DNA from: Chloroflexota bacterium
GTDB taxonomy: Bacteria; Chloroflexota; Limnocylindria; Limnocylindrales; CSP1-4
Direction: 5' to 3'
NCBI GenBank assembly: GCA_016781485.1
Contig: JADDQH010000019.1
Coordinates: 1 to 40,553, forward strand
Length of the DNA: 40,553 nt
Both the position numbers and the translations under genes were made by a program. Each line of letters begins with the position of its first letter. Position 1 is the stretch's first letter. The notes under the pieces were generated by a model. The model did not search any database. It saw only the letters and a list, made by a program, of their open reading frames with translations, and had not been told where the DNA came from. Below, piece by piece: positions 27,291 to 35,602 of the stretch.

Positions 27291-28367
27291 TCAGCACACG
27301 TGGGCTCGCGTGATGTCCGCCGGCCGCGAGATGCCCAGGAGCGCCATCGCCGTCGAGACCTCGGCCCCGAGTAGACCGAGAGCCCGCGCGACGCCCTCCT
27401 CGCCCGCGACACTGACCGCAAACAGGTACGGTCGGCCGATGAACACCGCGCGGGCCCCGAGGGCCAGTGCGATCAGGACGTCCACACCCCTTCGGACACC
27501 TCCGTCGAGGTAGACCTCGGCTCGGCCCGCCACTGCTGCCGCGACCTCCTCGAGGACATCGATGGTCGCCGGGACCCGGTCGAGCTGCCGCCCGCCGTGA
27601 TTCGAGACGACCACCGCGGCCGCGCCATGCTCGACGGCGAGGTGCGCGTCCTCGCCGGTCAGCACGCCCTTCACGACGATCGGGAGGTCGGTGAGGCTTG
27701 CGAGCCAGGAGAGGTCGTCCCAGCTCAGGCGCTGCTCGTTGAGCTCCCTCACGAACGCGTCCCGCTCCTGGCCGTGTGCCTCACTGCCCGGGAGGTTCGC
27801 GAAGTGGTCCGGCGCCGGAAGCTCGTTCCGGACGTCGCGCTCCCGTGTCCCGGGGACCGGGATATCCACGGTCAGGACGATCGCCCGATATCCGGCGGCT
27901 GCCGCACGCTCGACCAGATCGCGGGTGATCGAGCGATCCTTCTGGATATAGAGCTGGAACCACCGGTCGCCGGCGCCCGTCGACGCGACCTCCTCCAGAG
28001 TGCAGACCGAGAACGTCGAGATGCAGAAAGGGATGCCGGCACGGGCGGCAGCGCGGGCGACGGGTACCTCCGCACCACCGCACGTCCCGCCGGGGAGCGC
28101 CGCTGGTGCGAGGCCGACCGGCATCGCAGCCTTCCGCCCCAGGACGTGGGTCGCGAGGTCGATGGAAGAGACGTCGAGCATCACCCGCGGCCGCAACCGC
28201 CGGCGCCGAAGCGCCGTCTCGTTCTCGGCACGCGTGATCTCGTCCCACGACCCGCCGATGAGGTAGTCGAACGTCGCTCGCTCCATCCGCTCACGCGCGA
28301 GCGCCTCGAAGTCCGCCAACTTGACGACGCGAGCGAGATCGACGTTCGGCGGACCTGCTTCGATCAC
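27291..28367 (-). CDS. FMN-dependent alpha-hydroxy-acid dehydrogenase/oxidase (L-lactate dehydrogenase-like)
   Basis: YLIGGSWDEITRAENETALRRRRLRPRVMLDVSSIDLATHVLGRKAAMPVGLAPAALPG; VVVSNHGGRQLDRVPATIDVLEEVAAAVAGRAEVYLDGGVRRGVDVLIALALGARAVFIGRP. Confidence 0.93.
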   Translation of the reverse strand: MIEAGPPNVDLARVVKLADFEALARERMERATFDYLIGGSWDEITRAENETALRRRRLRPRVMLDVSSIDLATHVLGRKAAMPVGLAPAALPGGTCGGAEVPVARAAARAGIPFCISTFSVCTLEEVASTGAGDRWFQLYIQKDRSITRDLVERAAAAGYRAIVLTVDIPVPGTRERDVRNELPAPDHFANLPGSEAHGQERDAFVRELNEQRLSWDDLSWLASLTDLPIVVKGVLTGEDAHLAVEHGAAAVVVSNHGGRQLDRVPATIDVLEEVAAAVAGRAEVYLDGGVRRGVDVLIALALGARAVFIGRPYLFAVSVAGEEGVARALGLLGAEVSTAMALLGISRPADITRAHVC

Positions 28368-28809
28368 CCGTCCAGTGCCTCGTACGCGACGCTCGTCACG
28401 GCCGCGTACACGAGATGATGGAGCGCGTCCACGCCGAGCTCGGTGGGCCCCCACTCCGTAGGTGGCGGTGCGACCCGGAGCGCAGGGAGCATAACGAGCG
28501 CGGCTCCCCAGACGGCGACGGGTGGGCCACGGCGGCGGGAGGGCCGTGGAGGCCCGCGAAACCGACGAGGCCTCGGAACGCGCCCCAGGCGGTCCCGTAG
28601 CCCCAGTGGACGAGGTTCGAGAACCGCTGCTCGGCCTGCTCGCTCCGCGGCTCCCGTTCCAGGACGGTCTCGACCGCCTTCGCGGGCGTCGTGCTCGGCG
28701 GACGCCCCCTGAGCTTCATCTCGACGATGCTCGACACCGTCATCGCCGCGGTCCCGGCGGCGCCCGCGAAAAGCCCCTTCCCCACCGCCGCGGCGAGTCC
28801 TCGGATCAT
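28364..28809 (-). CDS. Hypothetical membrane protein, frameshifted near 28520
   Basis: MIRGLAAAVGKGLFAGAAGTAAMTVSSIVEMKLRGRPPSTTPAKAVETVL...LVHWGYGTAWGAFRGLVGFAGLHGPPAAVAH then, one frame over, VAVWGAALVMLPALRVAPPPTEWGPTELGVDALHHLVYAAVTSVAYEALDG*. Confidence 0.7.
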
Positions 28810-29250
28810 CGTCTCCCTCGAGCTAGAACGCCGCCGCGATGCCGCTCGAATCCTGACGAGCATCCGGCGACCGCCGAACGGATGGCTTTCCTATGAGCCC
28901 CGCGGACGATCTGCGTCGTCGTCGGCGCGCTCCGACGCCGACCTGTTGGACGGAGCTCGATGCGAGTGGAGCATCCGGCGCCGATCGCGTCTGTGAGGAA
29001 TGACACGAAGGGGACCTCGCGTGCGTGGAGAAGAGTGTGCTGCCCGTTACAGCGCGGGCCCTTTTTCGCCCCTATCCTCCGGGAGTGAGGATCGGGAGCT
29101 CGCGGCGTGCGTGCTCGAGATGCGTCGCCGCGCGCCCGGCGAAGGCCGCGGGCGGGAGGACGGGAGGATCGCCACCGCCCGTCCCAGCGCGCGGCTCTCC
29201 GCGACCTGCGGCCCCTTCCTGCCCATCGAGAGACTGAGGAGGCACCGAGG

Positions 29251-30057
29251 ATGAGGCTGGGTGTGACCGGCAAGGGCGGGTCGGGAAAGACCACGATCGC
29301 GGCAGCGCTCGCACGGCTGTATGCGCGTCGGGGGTACCACGTGAACGCCCTCGACGGCGACCCGAACCCGAATCTCGCGGTCGCCCTCGGTCTCTCCCAC
29401 CCGGAGGTCGCGGGGCTTCGTCGCGTCCCGAGGGAGGCTGTGCTCGAGGAACGGGTCAACGGCGACGGGACTCGCTCACTCGATCTCGCGCGCCCCTTCG
29501 AGGACGTGCTCGCGCGATACGGCGCTACCGCTCCTGACGACGTGCGCGTGCTGAATATGACCGGCCTCCTCGGCGCGGGAAAGGGCTGCATCTGTGGGCA
29601 GCATGCCGCCGTACGCGACGTCATGGCGGAGTTGGGGACCCAGCGGCCAACGGAGGTGACGATCCTGGATACCGAGGCGTCGATCGAGCATCTTTCGCGC
29701 GGGACGGTCCGGAACGTCGACGCCCTGCTCGTCGTCGCGGAGCCCTACTACCGCTCCCTCGAAACCGCCGGGCGGATCGTACCGCTCGCGAAGGAGCTCG
29801 GCATCGACCACATCTGGATGACGGGGAACAAGGTTCGCGACGCGCGCGACGAGGCCGCGATCGGCGAGTACGCCGCGCGGCACGGGTTCGAGCTGCTCGG
29901 GACGGTCCCGTTCGACGACCTCGCGCTGGAGGCGGAACGGCTCGGCGTCGCGCTCGTCGATCACACGCCGACGGCGCCCGCGATCGTCGCCGTGAACGAA
30001 CTCGCCGACCGGCTCGCCGACCGGCTTGCCCCGATCTTCGCTCGCACCCACGGCTGA
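29251..30057 (+). CDS. CooC-like P-loop ATPase (nickel-enzyme maturation)
   Basis: MRLGVTGKGGSGKTTIAAALARLYARRGYHVNALDGDPNPNLAVALG; GCICGQHAAVRDVM; EVTILDTEASIEHLSRGTVRNVDALLVVAEPYYRSLETAGRIVPLAKELGI. Confidence 0.85.
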   Translation: MRLGVTGKGGSGKTTIAAALARLYARRGYHVNALDGDPNPNLAVALGLSHPEVAGLRRVPREAVLEERVNGDGTRSLDLARPFEDVLARYGATAPDDVRVLNMTGLLGAGKGCICGQHAAVRDVMAELGTQRPTEVTILDTEASIEHLSRGTVRNVDALLVVAEPYYRSLETAGRIVPLAKELGIDHIWMTGNKVRDARDEAAIGEYAARHGFELLGTVPFDDLALEAERLGVALVDHTPTAPAIVAVNELADRLADRLAPIFARTHG

Positions 30058-30074
30058 CCGGGTGCGACGGCGAG

Positions 30075-30467
30075 GTGACTGCGGGCCCGGGCCCGGAAGC
30101 GCTCGATGAGCTCTACTGGCGCGCCGAGATCCTCCAGGCGCTCTACTGGATGCACGGTGAGAGGCTCGCCACCGAGGCAACGGCGGCGAACCTCGCGTCG
30201 TTCCTCGGTGTGGACCCTGTCGTCGTCGGCGAGTACATGAAGCGCCTTGCCGGCGAGGGCTACCTCGATCCGGCGGGGAGTGATGGCGGCGTCCGGTACC
30301 GGCTTACGGCGCTCGGCCTGACGGAGGGAGGCCGAAGCTTCAGCGACGAGTTCGCCGAGCTGACGAAGCCCGCCCATGGTGAGTGCGGTCCAGGCTGCTG
30401 GTGCCGCGACCCGCGCCACGTCGGGGAAGAGTGCCCGAGCCGGTCGGCGGTGTTCGATGGCGGCTGA
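30075..30467 (+). CDS. Small winged-helix-like protein with C-terminal Cys cluster (hydrogenase locus)
   Basis: LYWRAEILQALYWMHGERLATEATAANLASFLGVDPVVVGEYMKRLAGEGYLDPAGSDGGVRYRLTALGLTEGGRSFSDEFAELTKPAHGECGPGCWCRDPRHVGEECPS. Confidence 0.75.
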   Translation: MTAGPGPEALDELYWRAEILQALYWMHGERLATEATAANLASFLGVDPVVVGEYMKRLAGEGYLDPAGSDGGVRYRLTALGLTEGGRSFSDEFAELTKPAHGECGPGCWCRDPRHVGEECPSRSAVFDGG

Positions 30468-31335
30468 CAGGGAGCTGCCCCAGGCGGTTGCGGCGGCCGC
30501 CGACCGCCTCACCGAGCTCGTCGACGCCTTCGAGGCGCACCCCGACGTCGCCGTGGTCGAGCGCGTCTTCGAGCTCCTCCGCTGCGTCGACGTCGTTCAT
30601 CGGAGAGGATTCCAGCGGCTCGCCGAGCTCCTCAACGTGGCCGGCCTGGAGCAGCGGGCCCTCGACGATCCGGAGGTAGAGCTCCTCTTCGAGCTCTACG
30701 GCTTGGGTGAAGGGCGCGAGCGGACGAGGGCCGAGGAGGTCCTCGCCGGCGTCCGTCCGTACATCGAGTCGCACGGAGGACGCCTGGAGGTCGTGGAGGC
30801 GGAGGCGGGCGTCGTGACCGTCCGCCTCTCCGGCGCCTGCCAGGGTTGCCGCGGCTCGACCGCGACGCTGCGCCACGTGATCGAGGAGTCGCTTCGCGAC
30901 GGGCTACCCGGGTTCGCCCGTCTCGAGGTCCAGGAGCCGCCGGAGGGCGTGGATCGACACGACCCGGTGCCCGGCTTCGTCCCGCTCTCGGCCCTCACCG
31001 CGCCTCCGCCGCGCGTCCTCGTCTGGCACAACGTCCTCTCGCTCGACGAGGTCCTTCCGGACGCCGTGCGCGGAGTGCAGGTCGAGGGGGAGCACGTGCT
31101 GCTGGCGAACCTTGGCGGAGATCTGTACGCGTACGCGAACGTCTGTCCCGGAAGCCCACTGCCCGTGCACGCAGGGGAGGTGGACGACGGTGTCCTCCGC
31201 TGCCCATGGCACGGCTGTCGCTTCGATCTCCGCTCCGGGCGGCGAGTCGATGGGGCAGGTCGACCACTTCATGTCGTGCCGGTCGCGGTGGAGGGGCGCG
31301 ACGTTCGGATCGGACAGCTGAGGGCAGCGTCGTGA
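30457..31335 (+). CDS. NifU-domain / Rieske-like fusion protein (hydrogenase accessory)
   Basis: NifU C-terminal motif VEAEAGVVTVRLSGACQGCRGSTATLRHVIEESLR followed by Rieske-like LGGDLYAYANVCPGSPLPVHAGEVDDGVLRCPWHGCRFDLRSGRRV. Confidence 0.87.
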   Translation: MAADRELPQAVAAAADRLTELVDAFEAHPDVAVVERVFELLRCVDVVHRRGFQRLAELLNVAGLEQRALDDPEVELLFELYGLGEGRERTRAEEVLAGVRPYIESHGGRLEVVEAEAGVVTVRLSGACQGCRGSTATLRHVIEESLRDGLPGFARLEVQEPPEGVDRHDPVPGFVPLSALTAPPPRVLVWHNVLSLDEVLPDAVRGVQVEGEHVLLANLGGDLYAYANVCPGSPLPVHAGEVDDGVLRCPWHGCRFDLRSGRRVDGAGRPLHVVPVAVEGRDVRIGQLRAAS

Positions 31336-31865
31336 GCGGGCGAGTGCTGGTCGTGGGGGTGGGGAACGTCCTTCGTGGCGACGACGGGTTCGGCGTTGCG
31401 GTCGCCCGCCGGCTCGCCGAGCGTGAGCGCCTGCCTCCCGGGGTCGACCTCATCGAGACGGGCATCGGCGGCCTGGGCGTGGTCCACGAGTTGATGCGGG
31501 GATACGAGATGCTCATCGTCGTTGACGCGGTGGACCAGGACGCACCCCCCGGCACCGTCTTCGTCCTCCAGCCGGAGGTGCCCGACCCGGCCGCCATCCC
31601 GGCCGCCGAATGGCAGCGGCTGTTCTCGAACCTCCACCTCGCCGAGCCGTACCGCGTCTTCCTTCTCGCGAAGCTCGTCGGCGCCCTTCCCGACCGCGTC
31701 TTCATCGTAGGCTGCCAGCCTGGGGACGGGGAGACGGTGAGCGAGCGGCTCAGCGGGCCGGTCGAGGCGGCCCTCCCGGTCGCGATCGAGCGCGTACGCG
31801 GGCTTCTCGAGATGGTCTCGCCCTCCGGGGCCGCCGAGCGGACGATCCAGCGATGTGCCAGGTAG
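31332..31865 (+). CDS. [NiFe] hydrogenase maturation endopeptidase (HyaD/HybD/HupD family)
   Basis: VLVVGVGNVLRGDDGFGVAVARRLAER ... MLIVVDAVDQDAPPGTVFVL ... SNLHLAEPYRVFLLAKLVGALPDRVFIVGCQPG: canonical acidic/His ligands present. Confidence 0.92.
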   Translation: MSGRVLVVGVGNVLRGDDGFGVAVARRLAERERLPPGVDLIETGIGGLGVVHELMRGYEMLIVVDAVDQDAPPGTVFVLQPEVPDPAAIPAAEWQRLFSNLHLAEPYRVFLLAKLVGALPDRVFIVGCQPGDGETVSERLSGPVEAALPVAIERVRGLLEMVSPSGAAERTIQRCAR

Positions 31866-32086
31866 TGCCGCGCCGCATCCTGCAGCTGGCTCCCGGACGG
31901 GCGCAGGTCGACGGAGACCGCGATCCCATCTGGGTCGACGCGACCTTCCTGCCCGGCCTCGCCATCGGCGACTACGTCGTGGTGTACGCGGGCCAGGCGA
32001 TCGAGCGGATGACCATCGAAGAAGCAGAGAACGTGCTGGCGTTCTACACCGAGTTGAACGAGTTGCTCCAGGAGGCGAGCGGGTGA
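31853..32086 (+). CDS. hypC: HypC/HybG/HupF family hydrogenase assembly chaperone
   Basis: MCQVVPRRILQLAPGRAQVDGDRDPIWVDATFLPGLAIGDYVVVYAGQAIERMTIEEAENVLAFYTELNEL: conserved N-terminal Met-Cys and HypC fold pattern. Confidence 0.9.
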   Translation: MCQVVPRRILQLAPGRAQVDGDRDPIWVDATFLPGLAIGDYVVVYAGQAIERMTIEEAENVLAFYTELNELLQEASG

Positions 32087-32823
32087 CCGCTCCGCTGGCG
32101 CAGATGCAAGGGACCCTCCGCTTCGTCCGCTATGCGTTCATGCCGAACCGCCTCCGCTATTGCGGTGGTGACGACGACCGGACGCTCTTCGACTACGCGG
32201 TCGAGGCGTCGGCCGACCGGGGGCTCACGCCACTCGTCCAGAGGTTCACGGGAGCCTTGCCCTACCTCCAGCTGATCGCGAGAGCGAACGGGATCCCCGA
32301 CCCGTTCCACGAGCGCGTCGTGGAGGCCTACTGGATCGGGAACGAGCTGCTCGACGGTGTCGAGGTCAGGCAGCTCTACGACGCGCTGCTCGAGCGTTTC
32401 GGGAAGCAGCTCCAGGGCCGGACCCGGGAGATCGTGCTGGGGAAGGCCCCGGCTGGAGCGCGGCCGCATCACAGCTTCCATGTCCTAGACGTCCACCGGC
32501 GACTCGGCGAGCTCGAGTCGACCCTCGAAACGCTCGATCGCTGCCGGGTGAGCTGGGGCCGTGTCACGGCCATCGAGGGAAGCGAGCTCGTGGTCGACCG
32601 GCAGCCGATCGTCCTCGATGAGGGGAAGCTCGCGCTGGGAGAGGCTCGCTTGGAACGCGTGGTTCGGCAGCTGGACGGAAAGGGATTCGTAGAGGCGGTG
32701 GCGCCCGGCGACTGGGTGTCGCTCCACTGGGGCTGGGTCTGCGAGGTCCTCGAGGCGCGCCAACGACGGAACATCGAGCGCTACACCCGCAGGCACCTGG
32801 CGGTCGCGAACGAGACGCTGTAG
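32083..32823 (+). CDS. Hydrogenase-locus associated protein of unknown function (DUF6390-like, tentative)
   Basis: GTG start overlapping hypC stop; RFVRYAFMPNRLRYCGGDDDRTLFDYA...LPYLQLIARANGIPDPFHERVVEAYWIGNELLDGV...HSFHVLDV...DWVSLHWGWVCEVL. Confidence 0.75.
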   Translation: MTAPLAQMQGTLRFVRYAFMPNRLRYCGGDDDRTLFDYAVEASADRGLTPLVQRFTGALPYLQLIARANGIPDPFHERVVEAYWIGNELLDGVEVRQLYDALLERFGKQLQGRTREIVLGKAPAGARPHHSFHVLDVHRRLGELESTLETLDRCRVSWGRVTAIEGSELVVDRQPIVLDEGKLALGEARLERVVRQLDGKGFVEAVAPGDWVSLHWGWVCEVLEARQRRNIERYTRRHLAVANETL

Positions 32824-32843
32824 GGGCGAGCAGGAAGGAGCCG

Positions 32844-33836
32844 GTGATGGGGCCGACGAGGAGAGCCAGGAGCTCGGCTGTGACGGGGATCCCGCGAACC
32901 TTGGCGTGGGGCGTGGCGCTTGCCTTCGGTACCGCCCTGATCAGCGGGCTTTCTGTCTACCTCAACGCGTTCGCGGTCCGGCAGGTGCCCGATCCGGCCG
33001 TGTTCACGACCCTCAAGAACGCCGTCGCCGCTGGCCTGCTGGTGGCGCTCGTGCTCGCCAGCGGCGGCGGTACGGTGCCGCGCCTGCGCCCGAGGCAGTG
33101 GACGGGCCTCGTGGCAGTCGGTCTCGTGGGCGGCAGCGTCCCCTTCGTCCTGTTCTTTACCGGCCTCGCGCAGGCGAGCGCCTCGAGCGCGGCGTTCATC
33201 CACAAGACGCTCTTCATCTGGGTCGCGATCCTGGCCGTGCCTCTGCTCCGGGAACGGCTGGGTTCGCTGCAGTTCGCCGCGCTCGCCGTCCTGCTCGCGG
33301 GCCAGGCGATCGTCCAGCCGCCTGTCGGGGTGGCCTGGGGCCCCGGCGAGACGCTGATCGCCCTGGCGACCCTGCTCTGGTCGGTCGAGGTGATCCTGGC
33401 GAAGCGCCTCCTCGCGAGCTCGATCGGACCGTCCGTGCTCGGCGCCGGCCGGCTGGGCTTTGGACTGGTGTTCCTCGCGGGGTACCTCGCGGTCACCGGG
33501 AAGCTCGGCGACATCCTCGCGCTCGGCCTCATCCAGTGGGCGTGGGTCCTCGTCACGGGCGCGCTGCTTTTCGGCTATGTAGCCACCTGGTTCGCGGCGC
33601 TCCAGCGGGCGCCGGCGACCGTCGTCACGAGCGTCCTCGTGGTCAGCGTCGTGATCACCTCTGCTCTCCAGTCCGCGACCGCAGGAACGATCCCGGACCC
33701 CGTCGTCATCGGCGGTTACCTGCTGATCGTCGCGGCGGTCGTGGCCCTCAGCTGGGTCGCTCTCCGCCGGTCGGACCTGCCACTCATCGAGGGCAGGTAC
33801 GCGGCGCGAGGAAGAACGTCTTCCGCCGCTCCTTGA
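32844..33836 (+). CDS. EamA/DMT family transporter
   Basis: ~10 TM protein: TLAWGVALAFGTALISGLSVYLNAFAVRQVPDPAVFTTLKNAVAAGLLVALVLAS ... VTSVLVVSVVITSALQS. Confidence 0.88.
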   Translation: MMGPTRRARSSAVTGIPRTLAWGVALAFGTALISGLSVYLNAFAVRQVPDPAVFTTLKNAVAAGLLVALVLASGGGTVPRLRPRQWTGLVAVGLVGGSVPFVLFFTGLAQASASSAAFIHKTLFIWVAILAVPLLRERLGSLQFAALAVLLAGQAIVQPPVGVAWGPGETLIALATLLWSVEVILAKRLLASSIGPSVLGAGRLGFGLVFLAGYLAVTGKLGDILALGLIQWAWVLVTGALLFGYVATWFAALQRAPATVVTSVLVVSVVITSALQSATAGTIPDPVVIGGYLLIVAAVVALSWVALRRSDLPLIEGRYAARGRTSSAAP

Positions 33837-33954
33837 CCTGCCCGGGCTTGACCCGCAGTTCGAGGGCCGGGCCGACGCGCCGGTCGTCGTTGCCGACTGC
33901 AGCAGCTGTCCGAACCAGTTTTGCGATCATCGTGTCCGACCGCGAAGGCACGCG

Positions 33955-34416
33955 CTAAGCCGACTCGCCCATCTTTCTGAAGTCGAGGCTGCGGCGACGC
34001 TGTGGCCGCACGTGGATGTTGACCCGCTTGCCGGACGACACGAGCTGGCGGGCATAGTCGATGGCCGCTTCACGCCCACCGACGTACCGCTCGTACAGCC
34101 GACCGATCTCCTCCGGAGAAGCCGCCTCGTCGGCCACCTCCGCCTCGCCGTTGAAGTGCACCGACCGGTAGGGCTGGTCGCAGGAGTCGATCAGCAATCC
34201 GACCCGTGCATCACGCTTGATATTGCGAACATGCACGTTGTCCTCGTGCGTGTTCAGCGTGATCGTCCCGTCTTCCTCTGGCCGGTACCACATCGCAGTG
34301 ACCCTTGGCGTGCCGTCCTCGTTGATCGTGCTCACCCGGGCGATGTTCGCCTCGGCCAACCACTCCTGGATCTCTGCCTCCGTCAGTCCCGGAAGTCTCA
34401 CGCTGTCGTCCTCCAT
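33955..34416 (-). CDS. Pyridoxamine 5'-phosphate oxidase-like (PPOX class) protein
   Basis: EIQEWLAEANIARVSTINEDGTPRVTAMWYRPEEDGTITLNTHEDNVHVRNIKRDARVGLLIDSCDQPYRSVHFNGEAEV. Confidence 0.9.
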   Translation of the reverse strand: MEDDSVRLPGLTEAEIQEWLAEANIARVSTINEDGTPRVTAMWYRPEEDGTITLNTHEDNVHVRNIKRDARVGLLIDSCDQPYRSVHFNGEAEVADEAASPEEIGRLYERYVGGREAAIDYARQLVSSGKRVNIHVRPQRRRSLDFRKMGESA

Positions 34417-34473
34417 TCGTCCAGTGGATCTTCGTGCTGAAGCGCGCGCGAGATCCGACGTCGGACCCCGACC

Positions 34474-35040
34474 TCATGGGCTCTCGCCGGTCCCGTGGGA
34501 GGTCCACATCCAACCGAGCAGGTCGAACGGGGCCAGGCCGTGAGGCATGGCGGCGAAGAGCGCCACCGTCAACCCATAGAGCAGGTGCCCCACGAGCAGC
34601 TCCACGCCGCCGAGGATCCCGAGGCCGAGCCCGAAGAAGCCCGGATCCGGCGGCGCCTCATCGCCCAGGCGGCCGAACGCTCCCAAGGCCGGGAGCAGCA
34701 GCCCGGAGCCGACGGACAGGATGAGCCCCCAGAGCGACCCCTTCACCAGAGCGCCGCGGAAGCTCCTCCGGTCACCGGGGAGGGCCCGCCAGGCGAACTT
34801 CAGCAGGGGGGCGAACACGAGGACGTTCGCGCCGAAGAAGAAGACCCAGTAGCCGATCCGGAAGGCGGTGGCCGGATCGTCGGCGAAGACACCGCCGGTG
34901 AGAAGCGGGAGGTCGATGAGGGGCAGGCCGACGAGCGGCGCCAGGTACATGAGCGCGGTCAGCAGGATCGTGGCCACGAGGCCGCCGAGGATCATCAGGA
35001 GGATGGGCGGGCTCGTCGTGTTGATGGCCGGCGTGTCCAT
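34474..35040 (-). CDS. Hypothetical 4-TM membrane protein (hydrogenase operon)
   Basis: MDTPAINTTSPPILLMILGGLVATILLTALMYLAPLVGLPLIDLPLLTGGVFADDPATAFRIGYWVFFFGANVLVFAPLLKFAWRA...GVELLVGHLLYGLTVALFAAMPHG. Confidence 0.75.
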   Translation of the reverse strand: MDTPAINTTSPPILLMILGGLVATILLTALMYLAPLVGLPLIDLPLLTGGVFADDPATAFRIGYWVFFFGANVLVFAPLLKFAWRALPGDRRSFRGALVKGSLWGLILSVGSGLLLPALGAFGRLGDEAPPDPGFFGLGLGILGGVELLVGHLLYGLTVALFAAMPHGLAPFDLLGWMWTSHGTGESP

Positions 35041-35059
35041 GCTGCCCAGTCCTCGCGGC

Positions 35060-35602
35060 TCAGGTCCTCTGGGCAATGCCGCCTCCCGGCGAGAGCGCCT
35101 CGCGCCGCACCATCTCGAGCACCTCGGGGAGCAGCTCTGCCGCCGGTCCGCTCAGCCGCTCGCCGCCGCCCGCGTCCACCGGCTCCAGCTCGATCGTGAC
35201 CACATCGTCGGGCAACGCCCCGAAGTGCGCGGCGATGACCAGCAGGTGGTCGAGGTCGATGACGCCCGCGGCGGCCTCCCGGATGCGCTCCTGGAGCTCG
35301 CTGGAGGACGCCCGGTCTCCCTGCCATCGGCCGAGGTAGATCCGTCCCGCCGGGCGACCGCGAGGTACGGCGGCGAGCAGGATCAGACGGTCGTAGGGCG
35401 GTTGTGCCGCGGCGATGTCCTGCGCCGCGAGGATAGCGCCGTAACCGAGGTCGACGACGTCGACCCCGGCCGGCCACTCCATCGCCGCCAGCTCGTCCGT
35501 CGCGACAAGCCCGAAAGACGCGTCGCCGAACCATCGGTAGCCCACCCCGCCGATCAGCACGCGGGAGGGTTCACTGGATGCCACAGGCACAGGTGTTGAC
35601 AT
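35060..35602 (-). CDS. Degenerate HyaD/HybD-like maturation protease homologue lacking canonical metal ligands
   Basis: VLIGGVGYRWFGDASFGLVATDELAAMEWPAGVDVVDLGYGAILAAQDIAAAQPPYDRLILLAAVPRGRPAGRIYLGR ... LDHLLVIAAHFGALPDDVVTIELEP. Confidence 0.75.
   Translation of the reverse strand: MSTPVPVASSEPSRVLIGGVGYRWFGDASFGLVATDELAAMEWPAGVDVVDLGYGAILAAQDIAAAQPPYDRLILLAAVPRGRPAGRIYLGRWQGDRASSSELQERIREAAAGVIDLDHLLVIAAHFGALPDDVVTIELEPVDAGGGERLSGPAAELLPEVLEMVRREALSPGGGIAQRT

Noticed and set aside
25173-27374. 733-aa ORF on + strand
   Set aside because: Antisense shadow of the PoxB-like TPP enzyme; no recognisable domain and biased composition.
28368-28454. N-terminal extension of the lactate-DH-like ORF (start at 28454)
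   Set aside because: Overlaps the restored reading frame of the membrane protein; GTG at 28367 in a GTGA overlap is the better start.
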